A stretch of 64,000 bases of DNA from Bifidobacterium saguinibicoloris (GCF_019331725.1 NZ_JAHBBF010000003.1:124001-188000); one strand, 5' to 3'. Positions 24,590 through 33,629 are shown, counted from the first letter of the stretch. The notes: generated by a model from the sequence alone, not told the origin. Numbers and translations are program-made.

Positions 24590-25480
24590 ATGTCGCATTT
24601 ATTATCCGATAATTCATCCATAAATGAACGATTCCGTCATCTTCAAGCGCAACGCCAACGTGACTTTCGGGAACGTCTTGCCTCATGCATGGCCGACTAC
24701 CACAATGACGACGGCAGCACCGGCATCACGCAGAAGCGTCTGCGGAACATCCTGTTCGACCGTTATGGCGAACGCATCAGCGCAAGCACCCTATATCGCT
24801 GGATCCATCTCGGGGAACATGACGGCGACACCGCATTCCCCCGCTACGACTACCTGCTCATGCTGTCCGACACCTTCGGCGTCAGCGTGGCCTACCTGAC
24901 CGGAGAGGACGACGGCACCACCCCGGCTGAAGACAAAGCCGCCGCATATACAGGACTCTCCACAAAGGCCATCGGCAATCTCCACCGCCACAACATATCT
25001 GCGGACGAGAACGTCCGGGAGGCACTCAGCGAATTCCTGGAACAGCGACACACCATCAGCAGGTTCGCGGCACAGCTGGCTTGGCACATCAACAGTATGA
25101 AGCTGATACGTGTCATGACGCTTATGCTCCCCCAAGGATTGTTCATTCCGCAACAGAACGCGGAACTGCACCACCTCGCCGCAGACCTTACGAATCTCAT
25201 GCCCGACACTGATTTCGATATGTTTGACATCTTTCTCGAGGCATCCCGACACAAAGTCATCGCATCATTCGAAGGTATCCTTGACGCCCTCGAGCACCCC
25301 ATCGACGAACTCTACCAGAATGCGCTCGACGCGGAACGCCAAGGACAAGACGTACGGCAGAAAACACGCGACATGTATGCCGATACGGGATTGACGGAAA
25401 AAATGGACGAGTGGCAGGCCTTCATGGAACATATGAACGGGCATGACACCTCCCCCTCACCTGATGTCGGAGCAACCTGA
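24590..25480 (+). CDS. Helix-turn-helix transcriptional regulator (Cro/CI-like)
   Basis: A 296-residue protein with an N-terminal DNA-binding region near residues 45-105: GITQKRLRNILFDRYGERIS, then STLYRWIHLG and a long helix leading to FGVSVAYLTGEDD, the typical end of a Cro/CI HTH domain. The remaining ~190 residues are helical and unfamiliar, possibly a dimerisation or sensing domain. The gene is visibly less GC-rich than flanking genes and stands divergent from the membrane-anchored/zinc-ribbon pair, like a phage or mobile-element regulator and its target. No integrase or phage structural gene is present, so origin by transfer is inference. Confidence 0.7.
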   Translation: MSHLLSDNSSINERFRHLQAQRQRDFRERLASCMADYHNDDGSTGITQKRLRNILFDRYGERISASTLYRWIHLGEHDGDTAFPRYDYLLMLSDTFGVSVAYLTGEDDGTTPAEDKAAAYTGLSTKAIGNLHRHNISADENVREALSEFLEQRHTISRFAAQLAWHINSMKLIRVMTLMLPQGLFIPQQNAELHHLAADLTNLMPDTDFDMFDIFLEASRHKVIASFEGILDALEHPIDELYQNALDAERQGQDVRQKTRDMYADTGLTEKMDEWQAFMEHMNGHDTSPSPDVGAT

Positions 25481-25556
25481 CAGGTGGAGCGCCCATTCGC
25501 GTGTCCTCCGGCACATAACGTTCTCCGATGATGCAGCACCGGCATCCGGACACCGG

Positions 25557-25855
25557 CGTCGGAAACATGCCATACGCGTAGGGAGCGCGCCATCCGCGTC
25601 GGGAGCGTTCCACGGCTTACATGGAACCGGCGCCAACGGGACGGAAACGTCGCATGCGTGCCACGGATGGCAGGGAGGCGACGCTACGAAACTCCCCAGC
25701 GTCGGAAGCGCGCCAAGGATGGCACGGAGGCGATGCTACGAGGCCCCTCAGCATCGCATGCGTGCCACGGCTGGCATGGAACCGACGCCGACCGGCCATG
25801 CGCGTCGGAAGCGCGCCAAAGATGGCAGGGATACGACGGGATTGGCACGGAAACG
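25557..25855. repeat. Degenerate tandem repeats of about 52 bp in a 489-bp non-coding gap
   Basis: Clear units start at 25649, 25701, 25753 and 25804; fainter relatives reach back to about 25557. Units alternate between two forms (beginning GTCGCATGCGTGCCA or GTCGGAAGCGCGCCA). Each contains an inverted repeat of the type TGCCA-N4-TGGCA (or CGCCA-N4-TGGCA). Open frames cross the region but have no coding character. The rest of the 25481-25968 gap holds only the pepO promoter. Confidence 0.75.
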
Positions 25856-25955
25856 ACTCCCCCAACCCCGTCCCGCCATCAATCCATCGCCCTCCATCCT
25901 GCTACCCGCACATCCAACCATCCCCATACATCAACCGGATGCCCGCCGCGGGGAC

Positions 25956-25961
25956 TAGGCT
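25956..25961 (+). promoter_or_regulatory. -10 hexamer of a probable leaderless pepO promoter
   Basis: TAGGCT, then GGGCGGT (7 nt), then the ATG at 25969. Same spacing and GGG as at 3344 and 18857. Confidence 0.55.
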
Positions 25962-25968
25962 GGGCGGT

Positions 25969-28203
25969 ATGAGTGCAACATCAGCAACCACCACGCCGGC
26001 GTTGAAGGCCGGCATCGATCCGGCGTCGTTCTCCGGCGTCATCAAGCCCTCCGAGGACCTGTTCCGCTACGTGAACGGCCCGTGGATCGACACGTACCGT
26101 CTGCCCGACGACCGTTCCCGCTACGGTTCGTTCGACAAGCTCGCCGAGGACGCGGAGAACCAGATCCGCGACATCCTCGAGGACGAGGACGAATCCGGCG
26201 ACGCCCCGGAGCACGGCGAAGGCCGTCCGGCCGCGAAATCGCGAGCCCTGTACCGTTCGTTCCTCAACACCGAAGCGATCGAGAAGGCCGGCATCAGCCC
26301 GATCAGACCGGCGCTCGACATCATCGACGCCGTGACGGACAAGGCGGGCATGACCCGCGCGCTCGGCAGGCTCAACGCCGAGGGCGGCTCCGACATCCTC
26401 GGCATCGCCGTCTACGGCGACCCGGGCGACCCGGACCACAACATCCTGCACATCGAGCAGGCCGGCCTGCTGCTGCCGGACGAGGCCTACTACCGTGAGG
26501 ACCACTACGCGCCGGTGCGCGAGGCGTACGTGCGCATGGTCGCCACCCAGCTGGTGAACGCCGGCTACGCGCCCGCCGCCGAGGACAATCCGAACGTCGA
26601 CGACGAGATTCCGACGCACGGCGACGCCTCCGACGAGGATGCCGCGGATTCCGGCGAATCCCCGATCCCCACTCCGAGCGAGGCGGCTCTCGACATGGCC
26701 CGCCGCTTCCTCGACGTGGAGACCCGCATCGCCGCGAACCATTGGGACAACGTGGCCACGCGCGACTCGGTGAAGACCTACAACCCCACCGACTTCGCCG
26801 AGCTGTCCGAGGAGCTGAAGCACTTCGACATCGGCGCGTGGATCGACGCCTGCCAGGCCGGCTACGACGCCAAGCCCGCGTCGGCCGTGCAGCCGCTCGA
26901 CTTCCGCGCGGTCTTCAGCCGCGTGATCGTGCACGAGCCGAGTTTCCTGACCGGTCTCGACGCGTTCTGGGAAGCGGCCGATCTGGAGGACCTCAAGCTG
27001 TGGGCGCGCGTCCACATGATCGTCGGCGGCGCCTCCTACCTGTCGCATGAGTTCGACCGGACGAACTTCGATTTCTTCGGCAAGGTGCTGTCCGGCCAGA
27101 AGAAGCAGCGCGACCGCTGGAAGCGCGGCGTGGGCATGGTCAACGGCGTGTGCGGCGAGGACGTGGGCCGCGAGTACGTGCGCCGCCACTTCCCGGAAAG
27201 CTCGAAGAAGCGCATGGAGCAGCTGGTCGCGAACCTCATCGACGCGTACCGCGTGTCCATCACGAACTCGGACTGGCTGAGCGAGGACACCAAGGCGAAG
27301 GCGCTGGAGAAGCTCTCCAAGTTCACGCCGAAGATCGGCTACACGAACCACTGGCGCGACTATGCGGCGCTGGACGTGCACGAGGACGCGGTGTTCGCCG
27401 ACAACATGAAGGCCGTGGCCCTGTATGTGATGGGCTACGAGCTGGGCAAGGCCGGCAAGCCGGTCGACAAGGACGAATGGCTGATGAACCCGCAGACGGT
27501 GAACGCCTACTACGAGCCGACGATGAACGTCATCGTGTTCCCGGCGGCCATCCTGCAGCCTCCGTTCTTCGACCCGGACGCGGAGGACGCGGCCAACTAC
27601 GGCGGCATCGGCGCGGTGATCGGTCACGAGATCGGCCACGGCTTCGACGACCAGGGCGCCCAGTACGACGGCGACGGCAGGCTCCACGACTGGTGGACGG
27701 CCGACGACAAGGCGAACTTCGAGGCGCGCACGAAGGCGCTCATCGAGCAGTACGACGCGTTCGTGCCCAAGCAGCTTCAGGAGAAGTACGCGGACGAGCC
27801 GGACAAGGCCCCGCACGTCAACGGCGCGCTGACGATCGGCGAGAACATCGGCGACTTGGGCGGCGTGAACATCGCGCTCAAGGCGTACGCGTTCGCACTC
27901 GACAAGGCCGCTGGCCGTCCCGAGGACGGCTCCGCCGAGGCCATCGAGGCGTCGCTCGCGACCGCCCCGGAGCTGGACGGCTTCACCGGTCTGCAGCGCT
28001 TCTTCCTGAGCTACGCATCGATCTGGCGCACGAAGAACCGTGACGAGCTGGCCGAGCAGTACCTGCAGATCGACCCGCACTCCCCCGCCGAATGCCGCAC
28101 GAACGGCATCGTGCGCAATGTGGACCTGTTCTACCAGGCGTTCGACGTGAAGCCGGGCGACCCGATGTACCTCGCGCCGGAAGCGCGCGTGCGCATCTGG
28201 TAG
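25969..28203 (+). CDS. pepO: M13 family zinc endopeptidase (PepO/neprilysin-like)
   Basis: A 744-residue metallopeptidase that cleaves oligopeptides. The zinc site is HEIGH (His553 and His557) in VIGHEIGHGFDDQGA; the third ligand Glu is in ENIGDLGGVN, and VNAYYEPTMNVIVFPAAILQPPFFD precedes the site as in all M13 enzymes. No signal peptide or membrane anchor, so cytosolic as in lactic acid bacteria. It is about 90-100 residues longer than typical PepO, owing to acidic insertions near residues 65-85 and 200-240. The start at 25969 follows a leaderless-type TAGGCT; upstream in-frame ATGs fall in the repeat region and are not used. Ends with the family's RVRIW-type C-terminus. Confidence 0.92.
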   Translation: MSATSATTTPALKAGIDPASFSGVIKPSEDLFRYVNGPWIDTYRLPDDRSRYGSFDKLAEDAENQIRDILEDEDESGDAPEHGEGRPAAKSRALYRSFLNTEAIEKAGISPIRPALDIIDAVTDKAGMTRALGRLNAEGGSDILGIAVYGDPGDPDHNILHIEQAGLLLPDEAYYREDHYAPVREAYVRMVATQLVNAGYAPAAEDNPNVDDEIPTHGDASDEDAADSGESPIPTPSEAALDMARRFLDVETRIAANHWDNVATRDSVKTYNPTDFAELSEELKHFDIGAWIDACQAGYDAKPASAVQPLDFRAVFSRVIVHEPSFLTGLDAFWEAADLEDLKLWARVHMIVGGASYLSHEFDRTNFDFFGKVLSGQKKQRDRWKRGVGMVNGVCGEDVGREYVRRHFPESSKKRMEQLVANLIDAYRVSITNSDWLSEDTKAKALEKLSKFTPKIGYTNHWRDYAALDVHEDAVFADNMKAVALYVMGYELGKAGKPVDKDEWLMNPQTVNAYYEPTMNVIVFPAAILQPPFFDPDAEDAANYGGIGAVIGHEIGHGFDDQGAQYDGDGRLHDWWTADDKANFEARTKALIEQYDAFVPKQLQEKYADEPDKAPHVNGALTIGENIGDLGGVNIALKAYAFALDKAAGRPEDGSAEAIEASLATAPELDGFTGLQRFFLSYASIWRTKNRDELAEQYLQIDPHSPAECRTNGIVRNVDLFYQAFDVKPGDPMYLAPEARVRIW

Positions 28204-28246
28204 CGGTCCGTAGGACCACGCCGCACGGGCCGCGCCGCGGCCATCC

Positions 28247-28294
28247 CGGGTGTGCCCGGACGGATGCCCACATCCGTCCGGGCACACCCGTTTC
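28247..28294 (+). terminator. Rho-independent terminator of pepO
   Basis: A perfect 20-bp stem (28247-28266 with 28271-28290, loop CCCA) followed by TTTCC. Confidence 0.88.
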
Positions 28295-28326
28295 CGTTGC
28301 CGCGGAATCCGTCACCCGCACGCGTC

Positions 28327-29025
28327 CTATTGGAAGTCGCCCGGCTCGAAGCCGTCCTCGGGCTCCGATAGGGGTGTTCCGTCGGCCGATGCCGTCTGCA
28401 CGGCGGTGGAGGGACCGCCACCGGCCGTCGCGCCGGTCTCGCGGATCTCACCGGTGGCGAGGTCGACCGGCTGTCCGGCCGGCTGCGGTTGCGCGGCGGG
28501 AATCTGCACGCCGGCCGGCTGCGGCGGTACGACGGGTGCCTGCACGACCGGTGCCTGCACTGTGCCGGCACCCCCGGAGCCGCCGGCCGTCTGCACGTTG
28601 GTCTGCATGTTGCCTTGCGTGTTGGCCTGCTGCCCCATGTTCGGCTGTCCCATGTTCGGCTGCCTGCGCCGTCCGAAGTTGGCGACACCCTGGCTCAGGT
28701 CGTGGCCGACGGCGTTCGCCTCGATGACGGGCATCTCCCGGTCCACGCCGTCCTTCTGCCAGCGGTCGCTGTGCAGCGTGCCGGTCACGATGACCGGGTC
28801 TCCTTTGTTGAGCGAGCCCATGATGTTCATGGCCAGCGTGCGGTAGGCGCGCACGTTGATCCATGAGGTGTTCCGGTCGCGCCATTGCCCGGAACGCGAA
28901 TCGTAGTAGCGCGGCGTCACGCCCACCCTGAATGAGCAGGCCGGCGTGCCGTCCTTGCCGGAGAACGAGGTGGGGTTGGCCCCGAGGTTGCCGGTGACGG
29001 TCACCAGCCCTTGTTGGATGCCCAT
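28327..29025 (-). CDS. ssb: Single-stranded DNA-binding protein with atypical tail
   Basis: A 232-residue SSB. The OB-fold takes residues 1-~120: LVTVTGNLGANPTSF, then SFRVGVTPRYYD, WINVRAYRTLAMNIM, GDPVIVTGTLHSDRW. The remaining part is a flexible linker rich in Gln, Pro, Gly and Asn, with NMGQ repeats. The usual C-terminal tip DDDIPF, which recruits repair proteins, is replaced by an acidic ending EPEDGFEPGDFQ. This and the lack of rpsF/rpsR neighbours suggest a second, specialised SSB paralogue. AAAGGA lies 6 nt before the ATG at 29025. Confidence 0.88.
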   Translation of the reverse strand: MGIQQGLVTVTGNLGANPTSFSGKDGTPACSFRVGVTPRYYDSRSGQWRDRNTSWINVRAYRTLAMNIMGSLNKGDPVIVTGTLHSDRWQKDGVDREMPVIEANAVGHDLSQGVANFGRRRQPNMGQPNMGQQANTQGNMQTNVQTAGGSGGAGTVQAPVVQAPVVPPQPAGVQIPAAQPQPAGQPVDLATGEIRETGATAGGGPSTAVQTASADGTPLSEPEDGFEPGDFQ

Positions 29026-29239
29026 GTGCGGTCCTTTCCGTATGCGGCCGATCGGCCGGTTCGACGATTGGACCGAAGGACCGCATGCGTTGCGACGAAA
29101 ACGTGCGCCGGCCGCCGTGTCGCCGTGCGTCCCGTCCGGGTCCGCATCGGCCCTTCGGTGTCTCCAGCGTGCGGCATCGGAGGCCGGTGCGGCAACGGGG
29201 ACCGGGCATTGTGGTCGGAGCCCCGCCCGCCGGGCGTGT

Positions 29240-29276
29240 TGTGGACGGCGTGTGGATGGCGGACCGGTTATCCACA
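29240..29276. promoter_or_regulatory. Cluster of DnaA-box-like nonamers upstream of ssb
   Basis: TTATCCACA (29268-29276) is a perfect DnaA box; TGTGGATGG (29251-29259) and TGTGGACGG (29240-29248) are near-matches on the other strand, spaced 11 bp apart. They stand about 220-250 bp upstream of the ssb start. Nothing else is recognised in the 427-bp gap 29026-29451. Confidence 0.5.
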
Positions 29277-29451
29277 TTCGTGCCAAGGGTCTTTCCATGG
29301 ACGCATCCCCACATACGAACAATCCCGCCGCATCCCCGAAACGAAACAGGGATGCGACGGGATTCCCATACCGCCTTATGCCATTCGATGGCGCCTGTCG
29401 GACCGCCTGTCGTGCGGCCGGAACATCATCCGGCCACACGCGGCATGCCCC

Positions 29452-31254
29452 TTACAGGCGCTTGAGCAGCTCGTCGACGGCGTCGGCGGCGGGCACGGCA
29501 ACCTTGTCGGAGCCGTCGCGTCCGCGCACCTCGATGGTGCCGTCGTTGACGTAGTCGCGGCCCACCACGGCGATGACCGGCACGCCGATGAGCTCGGCGT
29601 CCTTGAACTTCACGCCCGGGGACACCTTCTTGCGGTCGTCGTAGATGACCTCGACGCCCTTGGCCTCGAGCTCCTCCACCAGCTTCTCGGCGCCTTCGAA
29701 CGCCTTCTCGTCCTTGCCGGTGGCGACGACGTGCACCTGGGCCGGCGCGATGACGGTCGGCCAGGCGAGGCCGCGCTCGTCGTGGTGCGTCTCGGCGACG
29801 CAGGCGAGCACACGGGAGACGCCGATGCCGTAACAGCCCATCCACACCGGGACGGCCTTGCCGTTCTGGTCGAGGACCTTGAGGCCCAGCGCGTTGGAGT
29901 ACTTGAGACCCAGCTGGAAGACCTGGCCGATCTCCACGCCGCGCTCGAAGCTCAACGGGCCGGAGCCGTCCGGGCTCATGTCGCCGTGACGGACCTCGAC
30001 GGCCTCGACGGTGCCGTCGGCCTCGAAGTCGCGTCCGTAGACGAGGTCGTAGTAGTCGACCTCGTGCTCGTCGGCGCCGGTGAACCATGCGGAGCCCTTG
30101 ACGACGTGCGCGTCGACGAAGTAGCGGCACGGGTTCTCGACGCCCGCGGCCTTCGCCTGGGGGCCGAGCACCATCGGTCCGATGTAGCCGAGCACCAGTT
30201 CGGGGTGCTGCTTGAGGTCGTCCTCGGTGGCCTCCTCGATCTCGGCCGGCGCGAACTGCGCCTCGAGACGCTTCATGTCGACGGTGCGGTCGCCCGGCAC
30301 GCCCACGACGACGACTTCACGCCACGGCTCGTCGTGGTCCTCGTCCTCGGGGTGCTTGACGGTGATGGCGACGTTCTTGAGGATGTCGGAGGCCGCCCAC
30401 GTGCGGCCGTCGGTGCGCGGATGGTCGGCGTCGGCGCGTTCGATCATCTTGTCGATGGTCTTGGCGTCCGGGGTCGCCTCCTTGTGCGCGGCCGGAGTGT
30501 TCGAGGCGTCGATCTCCGGCAGTTCCGGCGTGTGCAGGGCCTCGACGTTCCAGGCCTTGCCGGACGGGGCGAGCGCGAACGTGTCCTCGCCGATCGGCAT
30601 CGGGGCGAGGAACTCCTCGGATGCGGAGCCGCCCATCGGGCCGGACATCGCGAACACCGGCACGTACTTGAGGTCGAGGCGCTGGAACACGCGCTCGTAC
30701 GCGCCGCGCTCGTCGTAGTACGCCTTCTTGAGGCCCTCCTCGTCGATGCTGAACGAGTAGGCGTCCTTCATCACGAACTCGCGGCCGCGGATGAGGCCGG
30801 CACGCGGACGGAACTCGTCGCGGTACTTGGTCTGGATCTGGTAGAGAGTGACCGGCAGGTCCTTGTAGGACGAGTACATGTCCTTGACCAGGAGGGTGAA
30901 CATCTCCTCGTGGGTCGGCGCGAGCAGGTAGTCGGCCTGGTGACGGTCCTTGAGACGGAAGATGTTGTCGCCGTATTCCTCCCAGCGGTGGGTGGCCTCG
31001 TACGGCTCGCGCGGCAGCAGGGCCGGGAAGTGCACCTCCTGGGCGCCGATGCCGGCCATCTCCTCGCGGATGATGGCCTCGATCTTGTTGAGCACGCGCA
31101 GGCCGAGCGGCAGCCAGGTCCAGATGCCGGGCGCGGCCTTGCGGATGTATCCGGCGCGCTGCAGGAGCTTCGCGGAATCGACGTCCGCGTCGGCGGGGTC
31201 CTCGCGCAGGGTGCGCAGGAACAGGGTAGACATACGAAGGGTTTTGGAAGTCAT
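29452..31254 (-). CDS. proS: Prolyl-tRNA synthetase
   Basis: Charges tRNA-Pro. The 600-residue bacterial-type class II synthetase begins MSTLFLRTLREDP after a short lead; motif 2 is in RDEFRPRAGLIRGREFVMKD and motif 3 in MGCYGIGVSRVLA. An editing (INS) domain separates motifs 2 and 3, and the anticodon-binding domain is C-terminal (VIAPAQVHVVATG onward). Two starts are possible: ATG at 31254 has GGAG about 3-4 nt upstream, while the ATG at 31233 gives the canonical MSTLF start but has no ribosome site; I use the first. The reading frame continues further upstream without a supported start. Confidence 0.95.
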   Translation of the reverse strand: MTSKTLRMSTLFLRTLREDPADADVDSAKLLQRAGYIRKAAPGIWTWLPLGLRVLNKIEAIIREEMAGIGAQEVHFPALLPREPYEATHRWEEYGDNIFRLKDRHQADYLLAPTHEEMFTLLVKDMYSSYKDLPVTLYQIQTKYRDEFRPRAGLIRGREFVMKDAYSFSIDEEGLKKAYYDERGAYERVFQRLDLKYVPVFAMSGPMGGSASEEFLAPMPIGEDTFALAPSGKAWNVEALHTPELPEIDASNTPAAHKEATPDAKTIDKMIERADADHPRTDGRTWAASDILKNVAITVKHPEDEDHDEPWREVVVVGVPGDRTVDMKRLEAQFAPAEIEEATEDDLKQHPELVLGYIGPMVLGPQAKAAGVENPCRYFVDAHVVKGSAWFTGADEHEVDYYDLVYGRDFEADGTVEAVEVRHGDMSPDGSGPLSFERGVEIGQVFQLGLKYSNALGLKVLDQNGKAVPVWMGCYGIGVSRVLACVAETHHDERGLAWPTVIAPAQVHVVATGKDEKAFEGAEKLVEELEAKGVEVIYDDRKKVSPGVKFKDAELIGVPVIAVVGRDYVNDGTIEVRGRDGSDKVAVPAADAVDELLKRL

Positions 31255-31378
31255 AGGCTCCAAGATATTCACGTCAAACGACAAGCCGCCCCGGCTCCCC
31301 GCATCCCATCCGCGCATGCTTGGTTTTCCCGTCGTTCGGTGCGACAATGGTGACACATAGGGGAACAGGAGGGGCGCG

Positions 31379-33568
31379 ATGACGCAACCACAGCCACGAC
31401 CGGACATGCAGCCGCAGCCGCCATATCAGCCGGCATATCAGTCGACGTACCAGCCGTCGCCGTATCCGCAACCGGGAATGCAATCGGGCCCGCAGCCGCA
31501 ACCGCAGCCACAAACGTCGCCGTATCCGCAGACGCCATATCAGCAGTACCCGCAGCCGTCGCCGTATCCGCAATCGGGCCCGCAGCCCTATCCGCAGACG
31601 CAGCCACAGCCGCAGACGCAACCGCAGCCCTACCCGCCGCGGCGCCCCCATTCGAGCGTGCAGACGCTGCTGCTCGTGCTGGGCGTGGCGTTGGTCGTGC
31701 TGGCCGTCATCGCGTTCGGATGGTTCGCGTACGGTCTGCTCGGCGACTTCGGCCGCGCGGTCTGCATCGGCGTGGTCGGCGCGGCCGCGCTGGCGGCCGG
31801 CGTCCCGCTCGCCCGGCGTCTGCGCGTCACGGCCGAGGGCCTGTCGTGGGCCGGACTGCTCGCGTTGTCGGCGAGCGCGTTCCTGTTCGGCGACGTCTCC
31901 CCGATTCCGGCCGCGGCCGGCGGCGACAGGCTGCTGTCCGGCATCCTGCTCGCCGTGCTGTCGTTCGTGGCGCTCGGGCTGCGTCTGATGCCGCATGGGG
32001 AGGACGTGCCGCCGTTGCGCGCGTATGCGTTGTTCGTGACGCCGGCGCTGCCGTTGTCGGTGATGATGATGCTGTACGCCCTGCCGGTGCGGGGTGGCGA
32101 GACGCTGGTCTCGCTTGAGTTGGCGGGCGGCGCGTTGACGGCGGTCGCGTTGGCGTTCCTGTTGCCGTCCGACAGGCGTTCCCGCCATGCGGATTTCGAG
32201 TGGCTGTGCGCCGCGATCGTGGCGATGGCCCTGTCTGCGCCGGCGTCGTTGCTGTTGTATCCGGGGATGGATTACGGCGACCCGCTGTGGTTCGCGCTCT
32301 GTCCGCTGCCGCTGGTGCTGGCCGTCTGGCTGCTGTTGCTCACGGTGCTGCATGTGCGGCGCGGTTCCGCGGGCCGCCCGGTCGCGCACGGGCTGCGTGT
32401 GCCGCCGGTGATCGGTCTGGTCGTGGCGGCGGCGAGCGTGTCGGTGCCGTTGCTGCGGGTGCTGCGTCCGATGCTGGGCGAGGATTGGGGCCGTGCCTGG
32501 GCGAATCTGGCGACGGTGCTCGTGGCCGCGATCGCGGTGGGCGTGGGTTGTCTCACGTCGGATCGGGTCACGGTGGTAAGCGCGCCGGAGCGTGTGGCCG
32601 CCACGCTGTCCGGTTCCGCGCTGGCGACGATCATGGTGTGCAGCGAGTTCTCCCGGTTCGACGGCCCGTCGTTGCTGCCGTCGTTGACGGCCTACGGCGC
32701 GTTGGCGGCCGGCGCGGCGGGCGCGTGGATGCTTGCCGCGCGTCCGGTGGAGAAGACCGTCGTGCTGCGTCCGGCGCCCCCGCAAGGTCCGATGGCTCCC
32801 GGCGGCGGTCCGATGCCGCCGTTGGGTCCGATGCCGCCGTTGAATCCGGTGCCGGCCCCGGCCTCCGCCCCCGGATATGCCGGTCCGATGCCCGAGCCGC
32901 CGATGGGTGGCCCGGCGCCCGTCGGCCAGGTCATGCCCGCTCCGGCGTATTCCGCCGCCCCCATGCCCCAGCCGGAGCCGATGCCGTTGGCCGCCCCCGT
33001 TCCGGCGGAGCGCACCGCCACGGTGACCGCCGCCAAGGGCATGGATGCGAACGGCATCATCGCCGTGGCGTTCGCCGTCATCGCCACGGCCTATCTGTTC
33101 CTGTCCACGTTGTTCACGCCGCACCCGTACGTGTCCATCGATCTGATCATCGACATCGTGGGAGTGGCGGCGCTGCTGGTGGGTCTGCGCTGGATGATGC
33201 TGTGGCCGGCGTTGCGCAGCGCGCCGGCGCTCGCGCCGGGACTGGTGCTGCTGACCGCGCCTTCGCTGCTCATCAGCTGGCGGGGGACGCCGTCGTTCCT
33301 GCGCATGTTCGCCTTGTTCGCCATCGCCGTGGGCATGGTGCTGCTGGGTGCGATCGGCCGGTTGCAGTTCCCGCTGGTGTATGGTTCGGTGGTGCTCGTC
33401 GTGCATGTCGTCACGGTGCTGTGGCCGTGGATCAGCGCGTTCTCCCGTGATTTCTGGTGGGTGTGGCTGCTTATCGCCGGCGTGCTGCTCATCGCGACCG
33501 CCGCACGGTACGAGGCGAGCCTGAAGTCGATGCGCACGCTCGCCTCGCGCATCGGCGACCTGCGCTGA
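31379..33568 (+). CDS. Polytopic membrane protein with Pro/Gln/Tyr-rich N-terminus
   Basis: A 729-residue protein of unknown function. Residues 1-~90 are a cytosolic-type low-complexity stretch of PQ, QP and PYPQ repeats. Then comes a series of about a dozen or more hydrophobic helices, broken near residues 460-545 by a second low-complexity loop rich in Pro, Met, Gly and Ala (PMPPLGPMPPLNP). More helices follow to the end, closing with RYEASLKSMRTLASRI. No transporter or enzyme motif is visible; the layout recalls large actinobacterial integral membrane proteins of unknown role. GGAGGGG lies 4 nt before the ATG. It is divergent from proS and convergent with amrS. Confidence 0.75.
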   Translation: MTQPQPRPDMQPQPPYQPAYQSTYQPSPYPQPGMQSGPQPQPQPQTSPYPQTPYQQYPQPSPYPQSGPQPYPQTQPQPQTQPQPYPPRRPHSSVQTLLLVLGVALVVLAVIAFGWFAYGLLGDFGRAVCIGVVGAAALAAGVPLARRLRVTAEGLSWAGLLALSASAFLFGDVSPIPAAAGGDRLLSGILLAVLSFVALGLRLMPHGEDVPPLRAYALFVTPALPLSVMMMLYALPVRGGETLVSLELAGGALTAVALAFLLPSDRRSRHADFEWLCAAIVAMALSAPASLLLYPGMDYGDPLWFALCPLPLVLAVWLLLLTVLHVRRGSAGRPVAHGLRVPPVIGLVVAAASVSVPLLRVLRPMLGEDWGRAWANLATVLVAAIAVGVGCLTSDRVTVVSAPERVAATLSGSALATIMVCSEFSRFDGPSLLPSLTAYGALAAGAAGAWMLAARPVEKTVVLRPAPPQGPMAPGGGPMPPLGPMPPLNPVPAPASAPGYAGPMPEPPMGGPAPVGQVMPAPAYSAAPMPQPEPMPLAAPVPAERTATVTAAKGMDANGIIAVAFAVIATAYLFLSTLFTPHPYVSIDLIIDIVGVAALLVGLRWMMLWPALRSAPALAPGLVLLTAPSLLISWRGTPSFLRMFALFAIAVGMVLLGAIGRLQFPLVYGSVVLVVHVVTVLWPWISAFSRDFWWVWLLIAGVLLIATAARYEASLKSMRTLASRIGDLR

Positions 33569-33576
33569 CCGGACGT

Positions 33577-33597
33577 GGGCGGCCCGACGGGCCGCCC
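33577..33597. terminator. Hairpin terminator between convergent genes
   Basis: GGGCGGCCC (33577-33585), loop GAC, GGGCCGCCC (33589-33597). Confidence 0.6.
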
Positions 33598-33629
33598 GAC
33601 GCGCACGACGTGTACGACGCCGCCGTCCG

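Noticed and set aside
25557..25855. Coding extension upstream of pepO through the 52-bp repeats
   Set aside because: Frames are open, but the peptide is repeat-derived (Arg/His/Trp-rich), unlike M13 N-termini, and a -10-like box sits 7 nt before the ATG at 25969.
29240..29276. Replication origin
   Set aside because: Only one perfect DnaA box and two weak ones, no AT-rich unwinding stretch, no dnaA/dnaN/rpmH neighbours.
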